A DNA stretch of 64,000 nucleotides, from positions 62,001 through 126,000 of the forward strand of contig NZ_JAAIYO010000014.1 in assembly GCF_014930455.1 (NCBI RefSeq), in the 5' to 3' direction. Below, piece by piece: positions 1 through 7,641 of the stretch. The DNA comes from Corallococcus soli (GTDB lineage Bacteria > Myxococcota > Myxococcia > Myxococcales > Myxococcaceae). Below the pieces are notes generated by a model. The model was not told the DNA's origin and searched no databases. It was given only the letters and a program-made list of their open reading frames with translations. Both the position numbers and the translations under genes were made by a program. Each line of letters opens with the position of its first letter. The first letter of the stretch is position 1.

Positions 1-585
1 GGGCTCCGGCAGCACCACCAGCAGGCCGTGGTCCGCGAGGAGGAAGAAGTCCAACGTGTTGAAGCTGGTGCCCGCGCCCAGGTCCAGGATGAGGTAGTCC
101 GCCGTCTGCGACAGCAGCGTGCGCAGCAGCTTCTGCTTCTGCGCGTACTTGAGGTTCGCCGCGTCCAGCGAGTCCTGCGCGCCAGCGATGAGCGACAGCC
201 CCGGCACGCCGGTGGCCACCATCACCTCTTCCAGGTTCCCCTTCCCGCGCCGGAGGAAGTCCGACAGCGTGGACTCCGGGGGCCCGACGCCCAGGCAGGT
301 GTGCAGGTTCGCGCCGCCCAGGTCCGCGTCCACCAGCAGCACCTTGTGGCCGGCCTGCGCCAGCGCGACGCCCAGGTTCGCGGACACCATCGACTTGCCG
401 ATGCCGCCCTTGCCGCCGCCCACCGCGATGATCCGCCGCGACCGGGCCCGGCGTGTCAGGCCGGCAGGGCCCGGGGCCACGTCATTCTCCTCGGCGCTGA
501 CGGGACGCGCCGGGGCGCTGGCCAGCGAGGCGGGCGCGGATCCAGGGGGCGGAGACAAGGGGGCGGGCTTCACGGAGGCTCGCAT
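1..585 (-). CDS. ParA/MinD-family P-loop ATPase (partial, 3' end outside window)
   Basis: The 5' 195 codons are present; the rest lies beyond the window edge. After a Pro/Ala-rich N-terminal extension of about 48 residues comes the deviant Walker A motif GGGKGGIGKS (residues 56-65), then LLVDADLGGANLH (switch I region) and YLILDLGAG (Walker B region). These are hallmarks of the ParA/MinD/FlhG superfamily, whose members use ATP-dependent dimerisation to position DNA, flagella or protein complexes. The ATG is preceded by AGGA nine bases upstream. Nothing in the window identifies its cargo. The LILDLGAGTSFNTLDFF segment resembles FlhG/FleN-like members, so it may not be a chromosome-partition ParA. 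Family assignment is firm, specific role unknown. Confidence 0.9.
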   Translation of the reverse strand, partial: MRASVKPAPLSPPPGSAPASLASAPARPVSAEENDVAPGPAGLTRRARSRRIIAVGGGKGGIGKSMVSANLGVALAQAGHKVLLVDADLGGANLHTCLGVGPPESTLSDFLRRGKGNLEEVMVATGVPGLSLIAGAQDSLDAANLKYAQKQKLLRTLLSQTADYLILDLGAGTSFNTLDFFLLADHGLLVVLPEP

Positions 586-718
586 CAAAACCCGTCCTAC
601 CGCCCGAGTCGACACCCCGCCATTTCGCGACCCCACCCCGCGCGACGCCGGCCCCCGCCGCGCCCGCGCCCCGACGCCCGGAGGGCCGGGGGGCAGGCGA
701 CCAGGGGGCCGGTCGGTG

Positions 719-1312
719 TCACTCGTCGAGCAGTTCGACGTTCCAGTACGAGATGTCCGCCAGGTGCAGGAACGGCAGCCACTCCCGGTACGTGACCTTG
801 CGGATGGCACCCCGGAACAGCGGCGTCCAGCGCGGGCGCACGGGCTTCTTGAGCAGCCGCATCCCGGCCTGCTCCGGTGTCCGGCCGCCCTTCTTCAGGT
901 TGCAGGGAACGCAGGAGCACACCACGTTCTCCCAGGTGGTCTTCCCACCCTGGGTGCGCGGGTTCACGTGGTCCAGGTTGAGTTCGCTGCGCGGCAGCTG
1001 CTTGGAGCAGTACTGGCAGGTGTCGTTGTCGCGCGCGTAGATGTTGAGCCGCGAGAAGCGCACCTTGGCGCGAGGCAGGTGGTCATACGCGCCGAGCACG
1101 AGCACGCGAGGCACGCGGATGGTGCGGTCGATGGTGGTGATGCTGTCCTGCGTGGCACTCAAGGCCGCCCAGTCGGCGAACTCGTAGAGCCGGTATTCCG
1201 CGTCGATGGCCTTCGCGACGCCCTGATACAGCAGTGAGAACGCGCGTTTTACCGACGTCACATGAACCGGTTGGTAGTACCGGTTGAGCACGAGCACGGC
1301 GCTGTTGATCAT
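719..1312 (-). CDS. HNH endonuclease family protein
   Basis: A 197-aa protein. The ATG overlaps the selA stop codon (ATGA, 4 nt), which fixes the start and implies translational coupling. The C-terminal half carries a typical HNH fold: a zinc-knuckle-like CQYC at about residues 101-104, the catalytic LDHVNPRTQGG segment, then ENVVCSCVPCNLKKGGRTPEQAG. The N-terminal part (VLVLNRYYQPVHVTSVKRAF) is the conserved start of a widespread bacterial HNH family often annotated only as HNH endonuclease. It is expected to be a metal-dependent nuclease, but the biological substrate of this subfamily is not established. No restriction methyltransferase is nearby, so a classical restriction role is not supported. 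Confidence 0.92.
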   Translation of the reverse strand: MINSAVLVLNRYYQPVHVTSVKRAFSLLYQGVAKAIDAEYRLYEFADWAALSATQDSITTIDRTIRVPRVLVLGAYDHLPRAKVRFSRLNIYARDNDTCQYCSKQLPRSELNLDHVNPRTQGGKTTWENVVCSCVPCNLKKGGRTPEQAGMRLLKKPVRPRWTPLFRGAIRKVTYREWLPFLHLADISYWNVELLDE

Positions 1313-2703
1313 GGATGGCTTCCCGTACGGGCGGCCGCCACGGATTGCGCGACCACGCCCAGGTCCTCCTCGGAGACACATCGGACGTCGAGGACCACCT
1401 CGCCATCCGCGATCCTGCCAATAACCGGCACCTCGCCGCCGCGCAGGCGTTCCAGGAATACTTCCGGCGCTCCAACGGTGAGGCTGCAAGCGTAGGAAGG
1501 CAACCGGACCAACGGCATGGCCCCCCCTCCCACCTGTCCATCCACGGACACCGCCCGTGCTGTGACACCGTGCGCCTTGAGCAAATCCAACAGCCGGTTG
1601 GCTCGGGCGCTCAACACCTCTGGCTGCTGGACGAGCAGGCTTTGCGTGGGCACCGCTTCGGGGCGGCCATCCCGGTACAGCTCGAGCGTCGCTTCAAGCG
1701 CGGCGACCGTCATCTTGTCGACACGCAATGCGCGTGTGAGCGGGTGGGATTTGATGCGCTGGAGCAGGTCCTTCCGGCCCACGATGACGCCGGCCTGCGG
1801 TCCACCCAGGAGCTTGTCGCCAGAGAACGCTACCACATCCGCCCCGGCGGTGATGGCCTGGCCCACCGTGGGCTCCGGGGTGAGCCCCGGCCCGGCCAGG
1901 GGCACCAGCGCTCCGGAGCCCAGGTCCTGGAACACGGGCACGCCGCGGGCGCGGCCCAACTCGGTCAGTTCCGCGAGCGAGGCTTCTTCAGTGAAGCCGA
2001 TGAGCGCGAAGTTGGAGCGGTGCACCTTCACGATGAGGCCGGTGTCGGGACCCAGGGCGTTGGCGTAGTCCGCGCGGCGGGTGCGGTTGGTGGTGCCGAC
2101 TTCCGCGAGCTTCGCCCCGGACTGGCGCATGACATCCGGCACGCGGAAGCCGCCGCCGATTTCGACGAGCTCGCCGCGTGACACGACGCACTCACGGCCG
2201 GAGGCGAGCGCGGCCAGGACGAGCAGCACGGCGCCCGCGCAGTTATTGACCACGACCGCGTCCTCCGCGCCGGTGAGCGTGCGCAGGAGGCCGACGAGGG
2301 GCGCGTAGCGGCTGCCGCGCTCGCCTTCGTCCAGGTCGTATTCCAGGTTGGAATAGCCCCGCGCGACGGCGACGACGCGCTCCACGGCTTCGGGGGCGAG
2401 GGGGGCACGGCCCAGGTTGGTGTGGAGCACGACGCCGGTGGCGTTGATCACCGGCCGCAGGTTCGGCGTGGCCAGGGACGCGAGCGCGGCCTCCACGTCC
2501 GCGTCCTCGAAGGGCCGCGGGTCACCGCTCAACAGCCGGGCGCGCACGCGTTCGACCGCGAGCCGCAGGGCCGCCACCGCGCGCGCGTGGGGGAGGCTCG
2601 CGAGCCGGGGCTCCAGCGACGGCCGCCGCAGGAGTTGTTCGATGGAGGGAAGGTTGCGCAACAGCGCGTTCTTCCCTTCCGGGGGTTTCGACGCAGCGCC
2701 CAT
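1309..2703 (-). CDS. selA: L-seryl-tRNA(Sec) selenium transferase
   Basis: A 464-aa protein of the usual SelA length. SelA is a PLP enzyme that converts Ser-tRNA(Sec) to Sec-tRNA(Sec) using selenophosphate. Characteristic blocks are LRPVINATGVVLHTNLGRA (residues 82-100), SRGELVEIGGGFRVPDVM (175-192), EVGTTNRT and the PLP-lysine motif SGDKLLGGPQAG with K297. The C-terminus has PVIGRI and VVLDVRC. No selB, selD or tRNA-Sec was seen in the window, so the Sec pathway, if complete, is encoded elsewhere. The stop overlaps the start of the HNH gene. There is no Shine-Dalgarno sequence before the ATG; a perfect hairpin abuts it instead (2704-2725). The alignable N-terminus nevertheless supports this start. 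Confidence 0.95.
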   Translation of the reverse strand: MGAASKPPEGKNALLRNLPSIEQLLRRPSLEPRLASLPHARAVAALRLAVERVRARLLSGDPRPFEDADVEAALASLATPNLRPVINATGVVLHTNLGRAPLAPEAVERVVAVARGYSNLEYDLDEGERGSRYAPLVGLLRTLTGAEDAVVVNNCAGAVLLVLAALASGRECVVSRGELVEIGGGFRVPDVMRQSGAKLAEVGTTNRTRRADYANALGPDTGLIVKVHRSNFALIGFTEEASLAELTELGRARGVPVFQDLGSGALVPLAGPGLTPEPTVGQAITAGADVVAFSGDKLLGGPQAGVIVGRKDLLQRIKSHPLTRALRVDKMTVAALEATLELYRDGRPEAVPTQSLLVQQPEVLSARANRLLDLLKAHGVTARAVSVDGQVGGGAMPLVRLPSYACSLTVGAPEVFLERLRGGEVPVIGRIADGEVVLDVRCVSEEDLGVVAQSVAAARTGSHP

Positions 2704-2725
2704 GGGCCGGGAGTCTACCCGGCCC
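2704..2725 (-). promoter_or_regulatory. Perfect hairpin directly abutting the selA start codon
   Basis: An 8-bp perfect inverted repeat, GGGCCGGG / CCCGGCCC with a 6-nt loop, ends at the base immediately before the selA ATG. It replaces the position where a ribosome-binding site would be expected. It could attenuate transcription from the upstream gene (stop only 33 nt before selA) or control selA translation. There is no T-run, so it is not a canonical terminator. Confidence 0.55.
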
Positions 2726-2736
2726 GGCAGCCGTCA

Positions 2737-4227
2737 TCAGGGGGCTTCCTTGGAGGTACCAACCCTGCGATTGAATCCCCCCCTCTGCGGAGCCGTCACG
2801 ATCGGGTCCGCCGACCCTTTGTAGAAGCCGAAGGTGTAGACATTCCGCTCGCTTCTTCCGCGGTTCGACAGCAGCTGCTCCTCGAATCGCCCCACCAGTT
2901 CCTTCAGGTCGGGGATCAGGTCCAGCCACTCCGGTGGCAGGAGGCTCAGGTAGTCGCCGCCCCGGTACCAGAGGCCAATGCTCTCACCGACGACAGCGAC
3001 CTCATGGAAGGAGTGGTATCCCTTGGAGATCATGACGGAGTACGCCGAATAGAAGCTCTTGAGCAGGTCCTCCTTCGTCACGTTGCCACCCGCCCACTTC
3101 AAGGTGATGAGGTAGGTACCCATGCCGCCGGAGATGCCGCCTACCATTGGCATGTCCAACCGGTGCATGGCGATGGAGGCCTCGTCCTGCGGGTTCGAGG
3201 TCTTGTCCAGCGGGTTGAAGCTGCTGTCCATCGGACGCCACAGGCCCACTCCCGTGGTGTTGAAGAAAGGGGGGATCAGCATGTCCTCGACATACCCGAG
3301 GTAGGGATTGCCGACTTCGACGGTACGGTTGCCCTGGACGGCCCAGACTCCGGCGTACTTTCCGCTGAAATTGGTATGGATGGACAGCGAATCATTGGGC
3401 CCCGTGTGCTGACGCTCCTGCCGTGAAACAGAAGGGTTCCCCTCCTTCACAGGGTCGAACCACCCGGGCTTTCCAGACTTCTTGTACTTCGCCCAGTCCT
3501 CGATCATTTGCTTGATGATGAAGGTCGTATCGCTGCCCGTGAACTTGAGCGCTTCAGGGACGAGCTTCACAGCCGAAAACTTGTGGGGACGGGTCACGAA
3601 ATCGCCAAAGTTGTAGATGGCGGTGAGCTGCTCCTCGAAGAAGTTCTCGTAGTTCTCCTCCAGGAACACCTGCTCGTAGTACGCGATGATCTTGTCGTCC
3701 GGGATGAGCTTGACGTTCTTGTTCGTCACGATGGGGTAGGCAATCGGCTGCGTGCTCGCCTTCCGGGCGTTCCAGGCCTGCACGGCATTCGCATCGTTCT
3801 GGAAGCACTTGTAGAGCGCCTTGTCCGTATCCGTGTTCCTGGCACGCAGGCTTCCCATCACGATGGGTTTGAGCCGAGTGAGGGCTCGCAGGACGTTGTC
3901 CTTGAAGAACGCCTTGTTGCGTACGAAGACAGCGGCGAGCGCGCTCTCGAAGGCCACCTTCCAGCACGAATTGAGCATCGCGTCGTGCGCGCTTTCCGCG
4001 CCAAGCCCGCCAAGGGCGCTCCTCGCATGAAACACGTCCTGCACCGTCTTGCGGAACAACAGATCGATGTCCGCGTCACGTTCGCTGACGAGAGGCTGGC
4101 CCTTGCTCTGCAGCTCCGCGTTGAAACGGCTGACCAGTTGCTGCTTGGACAACGGCGTCCCCGGGCTCGACTTCGCGTTCAATTCCCCAAGGAACTTCGC
4201 GAGCGCTGTCCGCTGTTGCTTCTTCAT
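2737..4227 (-). CDS. Hypothetical protein, 496 aa, no recognised family
   Basis: The start at ATG 4227 (MKKQQRTALAKF) is chosen because GGAGG lies about 10 nt upstream; an in-frame upstream ATG at 4281 has no such signal. I recognise no domain. The protein looks soluble: no signal peptide or membrane segment, a charged N-terminus, and mixed alpha/beta composition with many aromatic residues (for example FFEEQLTAIYNFGDF around 185-200). Lys and Asn are more frequent than in neighbouring proteins and the base composition is lower in GC, which could indicate more recent acquisition. It lies 33 nt upstream of selA on the same strand, but the hairpin between them makes simple co-expression uncertain. 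Coding status is well supported by length and codon use; function is unknown. Confidence 0.8.
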   Translation of the reverse strand: MKKQQRTALAKFLGELNAKSSPGTPLSKQQLVSRFNAELQSKGQPLVSERDADIDLLFRKTVQDVFHARSALGGLGAESAHDAMLNSCWKVAFESALAAVFVRNKAFFKDNVLRALTRLKPIVMGSLRARNTDTDKALYKCFQNDANAVQAWNARKASTQPIAYPIVTNKNVKLIPDDKIIAYYEQVFLEENYENFFEEQLTAIYNFGDFVTRPHKFSAVKLVPEALKFTGSDTTFIIKQMIEDWAKYKKSGKPGWFDPVKEGNPSVSRQERQHTGPNDSLSIHTNFSGKYAGVWAVQGNRTVEVGNPYLGYVEDMLIPPFFNTTGVGLWRPMDSSFNPLDKTSNPQDEASIAMHRLDMPMVGGISGGMGTYLITLKWAGGNVTKEDLLKSFYSAYSVMISKGYHSFHEVAVVGESIGLWYRGGDYLSLLPPEWLDLIPDLKELVGRFEEQLLSNRGRSERNVYTFGFYKGSADPIVTAPQRGGFNRRVGTSKEAP

Positions 4228-4338
4228 GGCGTCCTGCCTCCAGCCCCGCCTGATGAACCGGGTCGGCGAACAGGATTTCACGCCAAGTCACAATTTTCCA
4301 CTCCCCCAGCGAATGAGTCACCGGCCTGCTCGCGATGG

Positions 4339-4719
4339 TCACCAACCGCCGTAGGGGACGGTGATGGCTTCCATGTAGTGGCCCGAAGGATCCTGGAAGT
4401 AGACACCACGCCCACCATCGTGGGTGTTGATCTCGTTGGAGCGATGGCCGCGCGGGTCGGCCCAGTGCTGAATCCCGCGCTCGCGGATCTTGGTTATCAG
4501 CGAATCGAACACGTCTTCAGACACGAGGAAGGCGTAGTGCTGGCCAGGAATGTCACCATCGGTCTGGGCGTAGTCGAGCGCCACTCCGTCGGAGAGCTTG
4601 ACGGCCATGAAGTGCCCGAAGGGCTGGGGCTCGGGAAGCCCCAGCAGCTCCGCGAGGAAGTTCGCGGAGCGCACCTTGTCCTTCGCGGCAACGACGGTGT
4701 GATTGAAGCGGACGGTCAT
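4339..4719 (-). CDS. VOC-superfamily (glyoxalase/dioxygenase-like) protein
   Basis: A 126-aa single-module vicinal-oxygen-chelate protein. The start MTVRFNHTVVAA is chosen for its GGGGGA ribosome-binding site about 7 nt upstream. The fold signature is FNHTVVAAKDKVRSANFLAELLG at the N-terminus, QHYAFLVSEDVFDSLITKI in the middle and GRGVYFQDPSGHYMEAIT at the C-terminus. Putative metal ligands are the first-strand His (residue 6), the His in QHYAF and the Glu in YMEAIT. VOC proteins range from glyoxalase to ring-cleaving dioxygenases and antibiotic-binding proteins, and nothing here selects among these. It is transcribed alone between an unknown gene and a kinase. Confidence 0.9.
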   Translation of the reverse strand: MTVRFNHTVVAAKDKVRSANFLAELLGLPEPQPFGHFMAVKLSDGVALDYAQTDGDIPGQHYAFLVSEDVFDSLITKIRERGIQHWADPRGHRSNEINTHDGGRGVYFQDPSGHYMEAITVPYGGW

Positions 4720-4786
4720 GGATGGGTCCCCCAAAGTCCCCCCATCCATATCATCGGCTCGCAGGCACTGCCGAGGGTGTTGGCGG

Positions 4787-5818
4787 TCACCCTGTCTGCT
4801 TGAGCACCTGGGGCCAGAGCGTCGCGAGCGCGGCGCGCAGGCCCGTCGCGCTGGGGAACCGGTCCTCGGGCCGCTTCTGCATCAATCGCAGCACCAGCCG
4901 TTCAAACGTCTCCGGCAGGTCCGGCCGCAGCGTCCTCGGCGGCACCGGCGCCTCCTGGACGTGCAGGAACATCAGCGGCACGGGCTGCGCGTGACGGAAC
5001 GGCAACTGCCCCGTGAACAGCTCATACGCCACCACGCCCAGCGCATACAGGTCCGTGGCCGGAGACACCGCCGTCCCCATCACCTGCTCCGGCGCCATGT
5101 ACTCCGGCGTGCCCAGCGTCGCGCCCTGCGCCGTGGCGCCCATCACATGCGTGCTCTTGGCGAGCCCGAAGTCCATCAGCTTCAGCACCCCGGTGCGCGT
5201 GATGAACAGGTTCCCGGGCTTCACGTCCCGGTGCAGCACCCCCTGCGCATGCGCATGCTCCAGCGCCACCGTGGCGTGCGTCAGCCAGCGCAGGGCACTG
5301 GCCAGCGTGGGACGCCCCTCCAGCAGCACCTGCCGCAGGTCCCTGCCCTCCAGCAGCTCCACCGTCAGATAGTGCCGCGCCCCATCCCAGCCCACGTCGA
5401 AGACATGCAGGATGTTGACGTGCTCCAGCGCCCGCGCGTGCTGCACCTCCTGCCGGAAGCGCGTCACCATCGCCTCGTCCGCGTGGGGCACCGCCAGCAC
5501 CTTGAGCGCCACGCGCTGCCCCTGCTTCAGGTCCAGCGCCTGGTACACCGTGGACGTGCCGCCCACGCCCAGCCACTTCTCCACCCGGTAGCGCTCCGCC
5601 ACCAGCTGCCCCGGGACGAGCCCCAGGGCCGCGGGCGCGGGCGGCGTCACCGCGCCTTGTATCAACGTGCCCTTCGGGGACATCGGCGGCGTCACCTGAT
5701 GCAGCGTCGCCTCCATCCCGTCCGAAACCGGCGTGCTGACAGGGCGTGGATATCCCTGCGCGTCCAGCTTCTCCGCGCTCAGGTACGTGATGCCACCAGA
5801 GTCCTCATCCTTGCGCAC
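4787..5818 (-). CDS. Cytoplasmic Hanks-type Ser/Thr protein kinase
   Basis: 343 aa from a GTG start with a strong GAGGGGAGGGGG ribosome-binding site located in the 16-nt gap after the upstream gene. A roughly 75-residue flexible N-terminus precedes the kinase domain: Gly loop GVGGTST (84-90), catalytic Lys in VALKVL (K106), HRDVKPGN (Asp198), DFG (216-218) and GTPEYMAPEQ. The protein ends with the kinase fold and has no transmembrane helix or sensor domain, unusual for a family that often carries PASTA, PEGA or TPR tails. Its input may therefore come from a partner, and the co-transcribed di-iron protein is the obvious candidate. All catalytic residues are present, so it should be active. Confidence 0.95.
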   Translation of the reverse strand: MRKDEDSGGITYLSAEKLDAQGYPRPVSTPVSDGMEATLHQVTPPMSPKGTLIQGAVTPPAPAALGLVPGQLVAERYRVEKWLGVGGTSTVYQALDLKQGQRVALKVLAVPHADEAMVTRFRQEVQHARALEHVNILHVFDVGWDGARHYLTVELLEGRDLRQVLLEGRPTLASALRWLTHATVALEHAHAQGVLHRDVKPGNLFITRTGVLKLMDFGLAKSTHVMGATAQGATLGTPEYMAPEQVMGTAVSPATDLYALGVVAYELFTGQLPFRHAQPVPLMFLHVQEAPVPPRTLRPDLPETFERLVLRLMQKRPEDRFPSATGLRAALATLWPQVLKQTG

Positions 5819-5834
5819 CGCGCCCCCTCCCCTC

Positions 5835-6986
5835 TCAGGATTCAAGCAGGGAGACGGGGGCCGGCGCGCCGGAGCCCTCGATGTCCAGGTGCGGCGTGGG
5901 CAGGTTGTATTCAGCCGCGGCGATGGTGGCCTCCACCAGGATGGGGCCCGCGATCTCCTGCGGCTCGCCCTGGCAGAGCACATCCACCACGTGCTCCAGG
6001 GTCCACTTGCCCATCCGGTGCACTTCCAGCCGCTTGCCATTGAACCGGGCCGTGTCCGACAGCTGCTCGCTCGCGTTGAGCTTGGCCTCCACGGAGTCCC
6101 CCAGGTAGCCACGCGCCACCGCGAGCACCCGGTCCACCACCGTGTTCCACGCCTGGAGGAACGTCTTGTCCTGCGCCTCGTCGATGATGTCCAGGCCCAC
6201 CTGGAGCCGCTCCATCCGCTCCAGGAACTGGTGCACCAGCTTGCCCCGGATGACGCGGCCGTGCTGCGGGGCGATCATCTCCACCGCGGGCGTGAGCTTG
6301 CGGATGGCCGCCACCGCGCGCACCAGCGCCGAGTTCACCGGCATGTAGATCTGATGGAACGCCCGGATGCCCGTCCAGTCGGACTCCTCCGCCCACAGCC
6401 CCTGCGCCTTCGAATCCGTGAGGCCGCCGAAGAGGTCGCCGGTGAAGAGCACGCGCGTCTGCGGATCATAGAGCATCACCGCGCCGCGGAAGTGGCAGAA
6501 GGGCGACGGCACCGGCAGCAGCTTGTGCCCCGTGGGCACGCTCAACCCGTTGGAGAACTTCTCCGTGGGGATGAAGCGGCTGCGCGGCAGGTTGAAGTGG
6601 ACGATGAGCCGCCAGGTGTCCTCGGAGCACAGGATGCTCGCGCGGGGCGAGTAGCGCGCGGAGATGATGGCCGCCGACGAGCCCACGTCCGGGTCCTGGT
6701 GGTTCACGAACAGCGCGGACAGCCGGTCCATGCCGCCGATGAGCGACACCACCTTGGTGTGGATGGTGGAGAAGTCGCTGCTCGACCCGGGGTCGATGAG
6801 GAGGTTGAACTCGGAGGGCTTCTTCGTGCGCGTGTCCGTGCCGCGAAAGCGCCGCAGGTACGGGTTGGCGTAGAAGATGCCGCCGGGCTCGCGCTTCCCG
6901 ACCCAGAAGGTCTCGGGAGCGATCTCCACGGCGTTGCGGTTGAGGTCGGAAGGTGGGGTCGGGGCGGAAGCGTCGCTGTTGCTCAT
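5835..6986 (-). CDS. Di-iron metallo-beta-lactamase-fold protein (FprA/ODP-like, oxygen-binding type)
   Basis: 383 aa from the ATG of MSNSDASAP. The metallo-beta-lactamase fold matches the flavodiiron/ODP branch rather than hydrolases. Ligand positions are NHQDPDVGSS (H96, D98, D100), the His of PFCHFRGA (H165), FTGDLFGG (D184) and APQHGRVI (H242). The usual first motif is HxExDH; here Glu is Asp and the following His is Val, so metal geometry may differ. There is no C-terminal flavodoxin domain, so it is not a complete flavodiiron NO/O2 reductase. Known members of this truncated branch (ODP) act as oxygen sensors coupled to signalling proteins. It lies 16 nt upstream of a Ser/Thr kinase gene, suggesting a sensor-kinase operon (inference). 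Confidence 0.85.
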   Translation of the reverse strand: MSNSDASAPTPPSDLNRNAVEIAPETFWVGKREPGGIFYANPYLRRFRGTDTRTKKPSEFNLLIDPGSSSDFSTIHTKVVSLIGGMDRLSALFVNHQDPDVGSSAAIISARYSPRASILCSEDTWRLIVHFNLPRSRFIPTEKFSNGLSVPTGHKLLPVPSPFCHFRGAVMLYDPQTRVLFTGDLFGGLTDSKAQGLWAEESDWTGIRAFHQIYMPVNSALVRAVAAIRKLTPAVEMIAPQHGRVIRGKLVHQFLERMERLQVGLDIIDEAQDKTFLQAWNTVVDRVLAVARGYLGDSVEAKLNASEQLSDTARFNGKRLEVHRMGKWTLEHVVDVLCQGEPQEIAGPILVEATIAAAEYNLPTPHLDIEGSGAPAPVSLLES

Positions 6987-7146
6987 GGCGTGTTGTCCTT
7001 CACGCAAACGAGTGGGGGGAAGACTGCCCCCCGAACCTATCAGCCCGGCGTTCAGCCCGGCCGCCTCATTCCAGGTCCAACGGACAGCGACATGAGCCTC
7101 GCTTCTCGCAGCCCGTCGCTCCCGGCCCTCCTTGGGGGTGAACGCT

Positions 7147-7560
7147 TCAGCCCCAGGGCCGCAGCCAGAGCGTGTACCCGGCGAGCCCCAGTTGCACGAC
7201 GAGTGTCAGCACCACCCCCAGCACCTGGACGCGGCTGGCGGCCAGCAGACCGAACGCATGCGCCAGGCGCGCCACCAGCAGCGCGCCGCCGAAGACATGC
7301 AGTGCGAGCGAGCTTCCGCCGCACAGCTCGGCCACCAGCAGCAGCAGGAGCGTCAGGGGCGCGTTCTCCACGTTGTTCCCGTGCGCCCGGATGGCGGAGC
7401 CCAGGTCGGCGTTGCCTCCGTCGCCCCGGGTGATCTTGAGCCGGGTGCGCACCCGGATGACATTGACCGTGAGCCCGACCGTGAGGATGACATTGAGCGC
7501 GGCGTAGAGCGCGGTCACGGGGACCGCGAGCAGCGCGGTCCCCAGCAAGGGATTCGTCAA
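7147..7560 (-). CDS. MAPEG-family integral membrane protein
   Basis: 137 aa with four predicted membrane segments. The conserved RAHGNNVENAPLTL segment identifies the MAPEG (membrane-associated eicosanoid/glutathione metabolism) family; bacterial members are mostly uncharacterised YecN/YecN-like proteins. The start is uncertain: a TTG at 7560 has GGAGGAA six nt upstream and is preferred, whereas the GTG at 7575 would overlap that site. The gene stands alone, with 160 nt separating its stop from the start of the di-iron gene downstream. Glutathione-linked function is family-level inference only. Confidence 0.88.
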   Translation of the reverse strand: MTNPLLGTALLAVPVTALYAALNVILTVGLTVNVIRVRTRLKITRGDGGNADLGSAIRAHGNNVENAPLTLLLLLVAELCGGSSLALHVFGGALLVARLAHAFGLLAASRVQVLGVVLTLVVQLGLAGYTLWLRPWG

Positions 7561-7641
7561 GGGGTGTTCCTCCACCTACGTGAGGGCCGGGACCGTAGCC
7601 GGTTCATGCCACCAGCGGGCGGTCCACCGTCTGCGCCGGCC

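Noticed and set aside
1309-4227. tRNA-Sec (selC) or selB next to selA
   Set aside because: No cloverleaf-like sequence or elongation-factor coding region was found near selA.
5835-6986. Beta-lactamase or quorum-quenching lactonase
   Set aside because: The HxHxDH hydrolase motif is absent; the ligand set fits the di-iron ODP/FprA branch.
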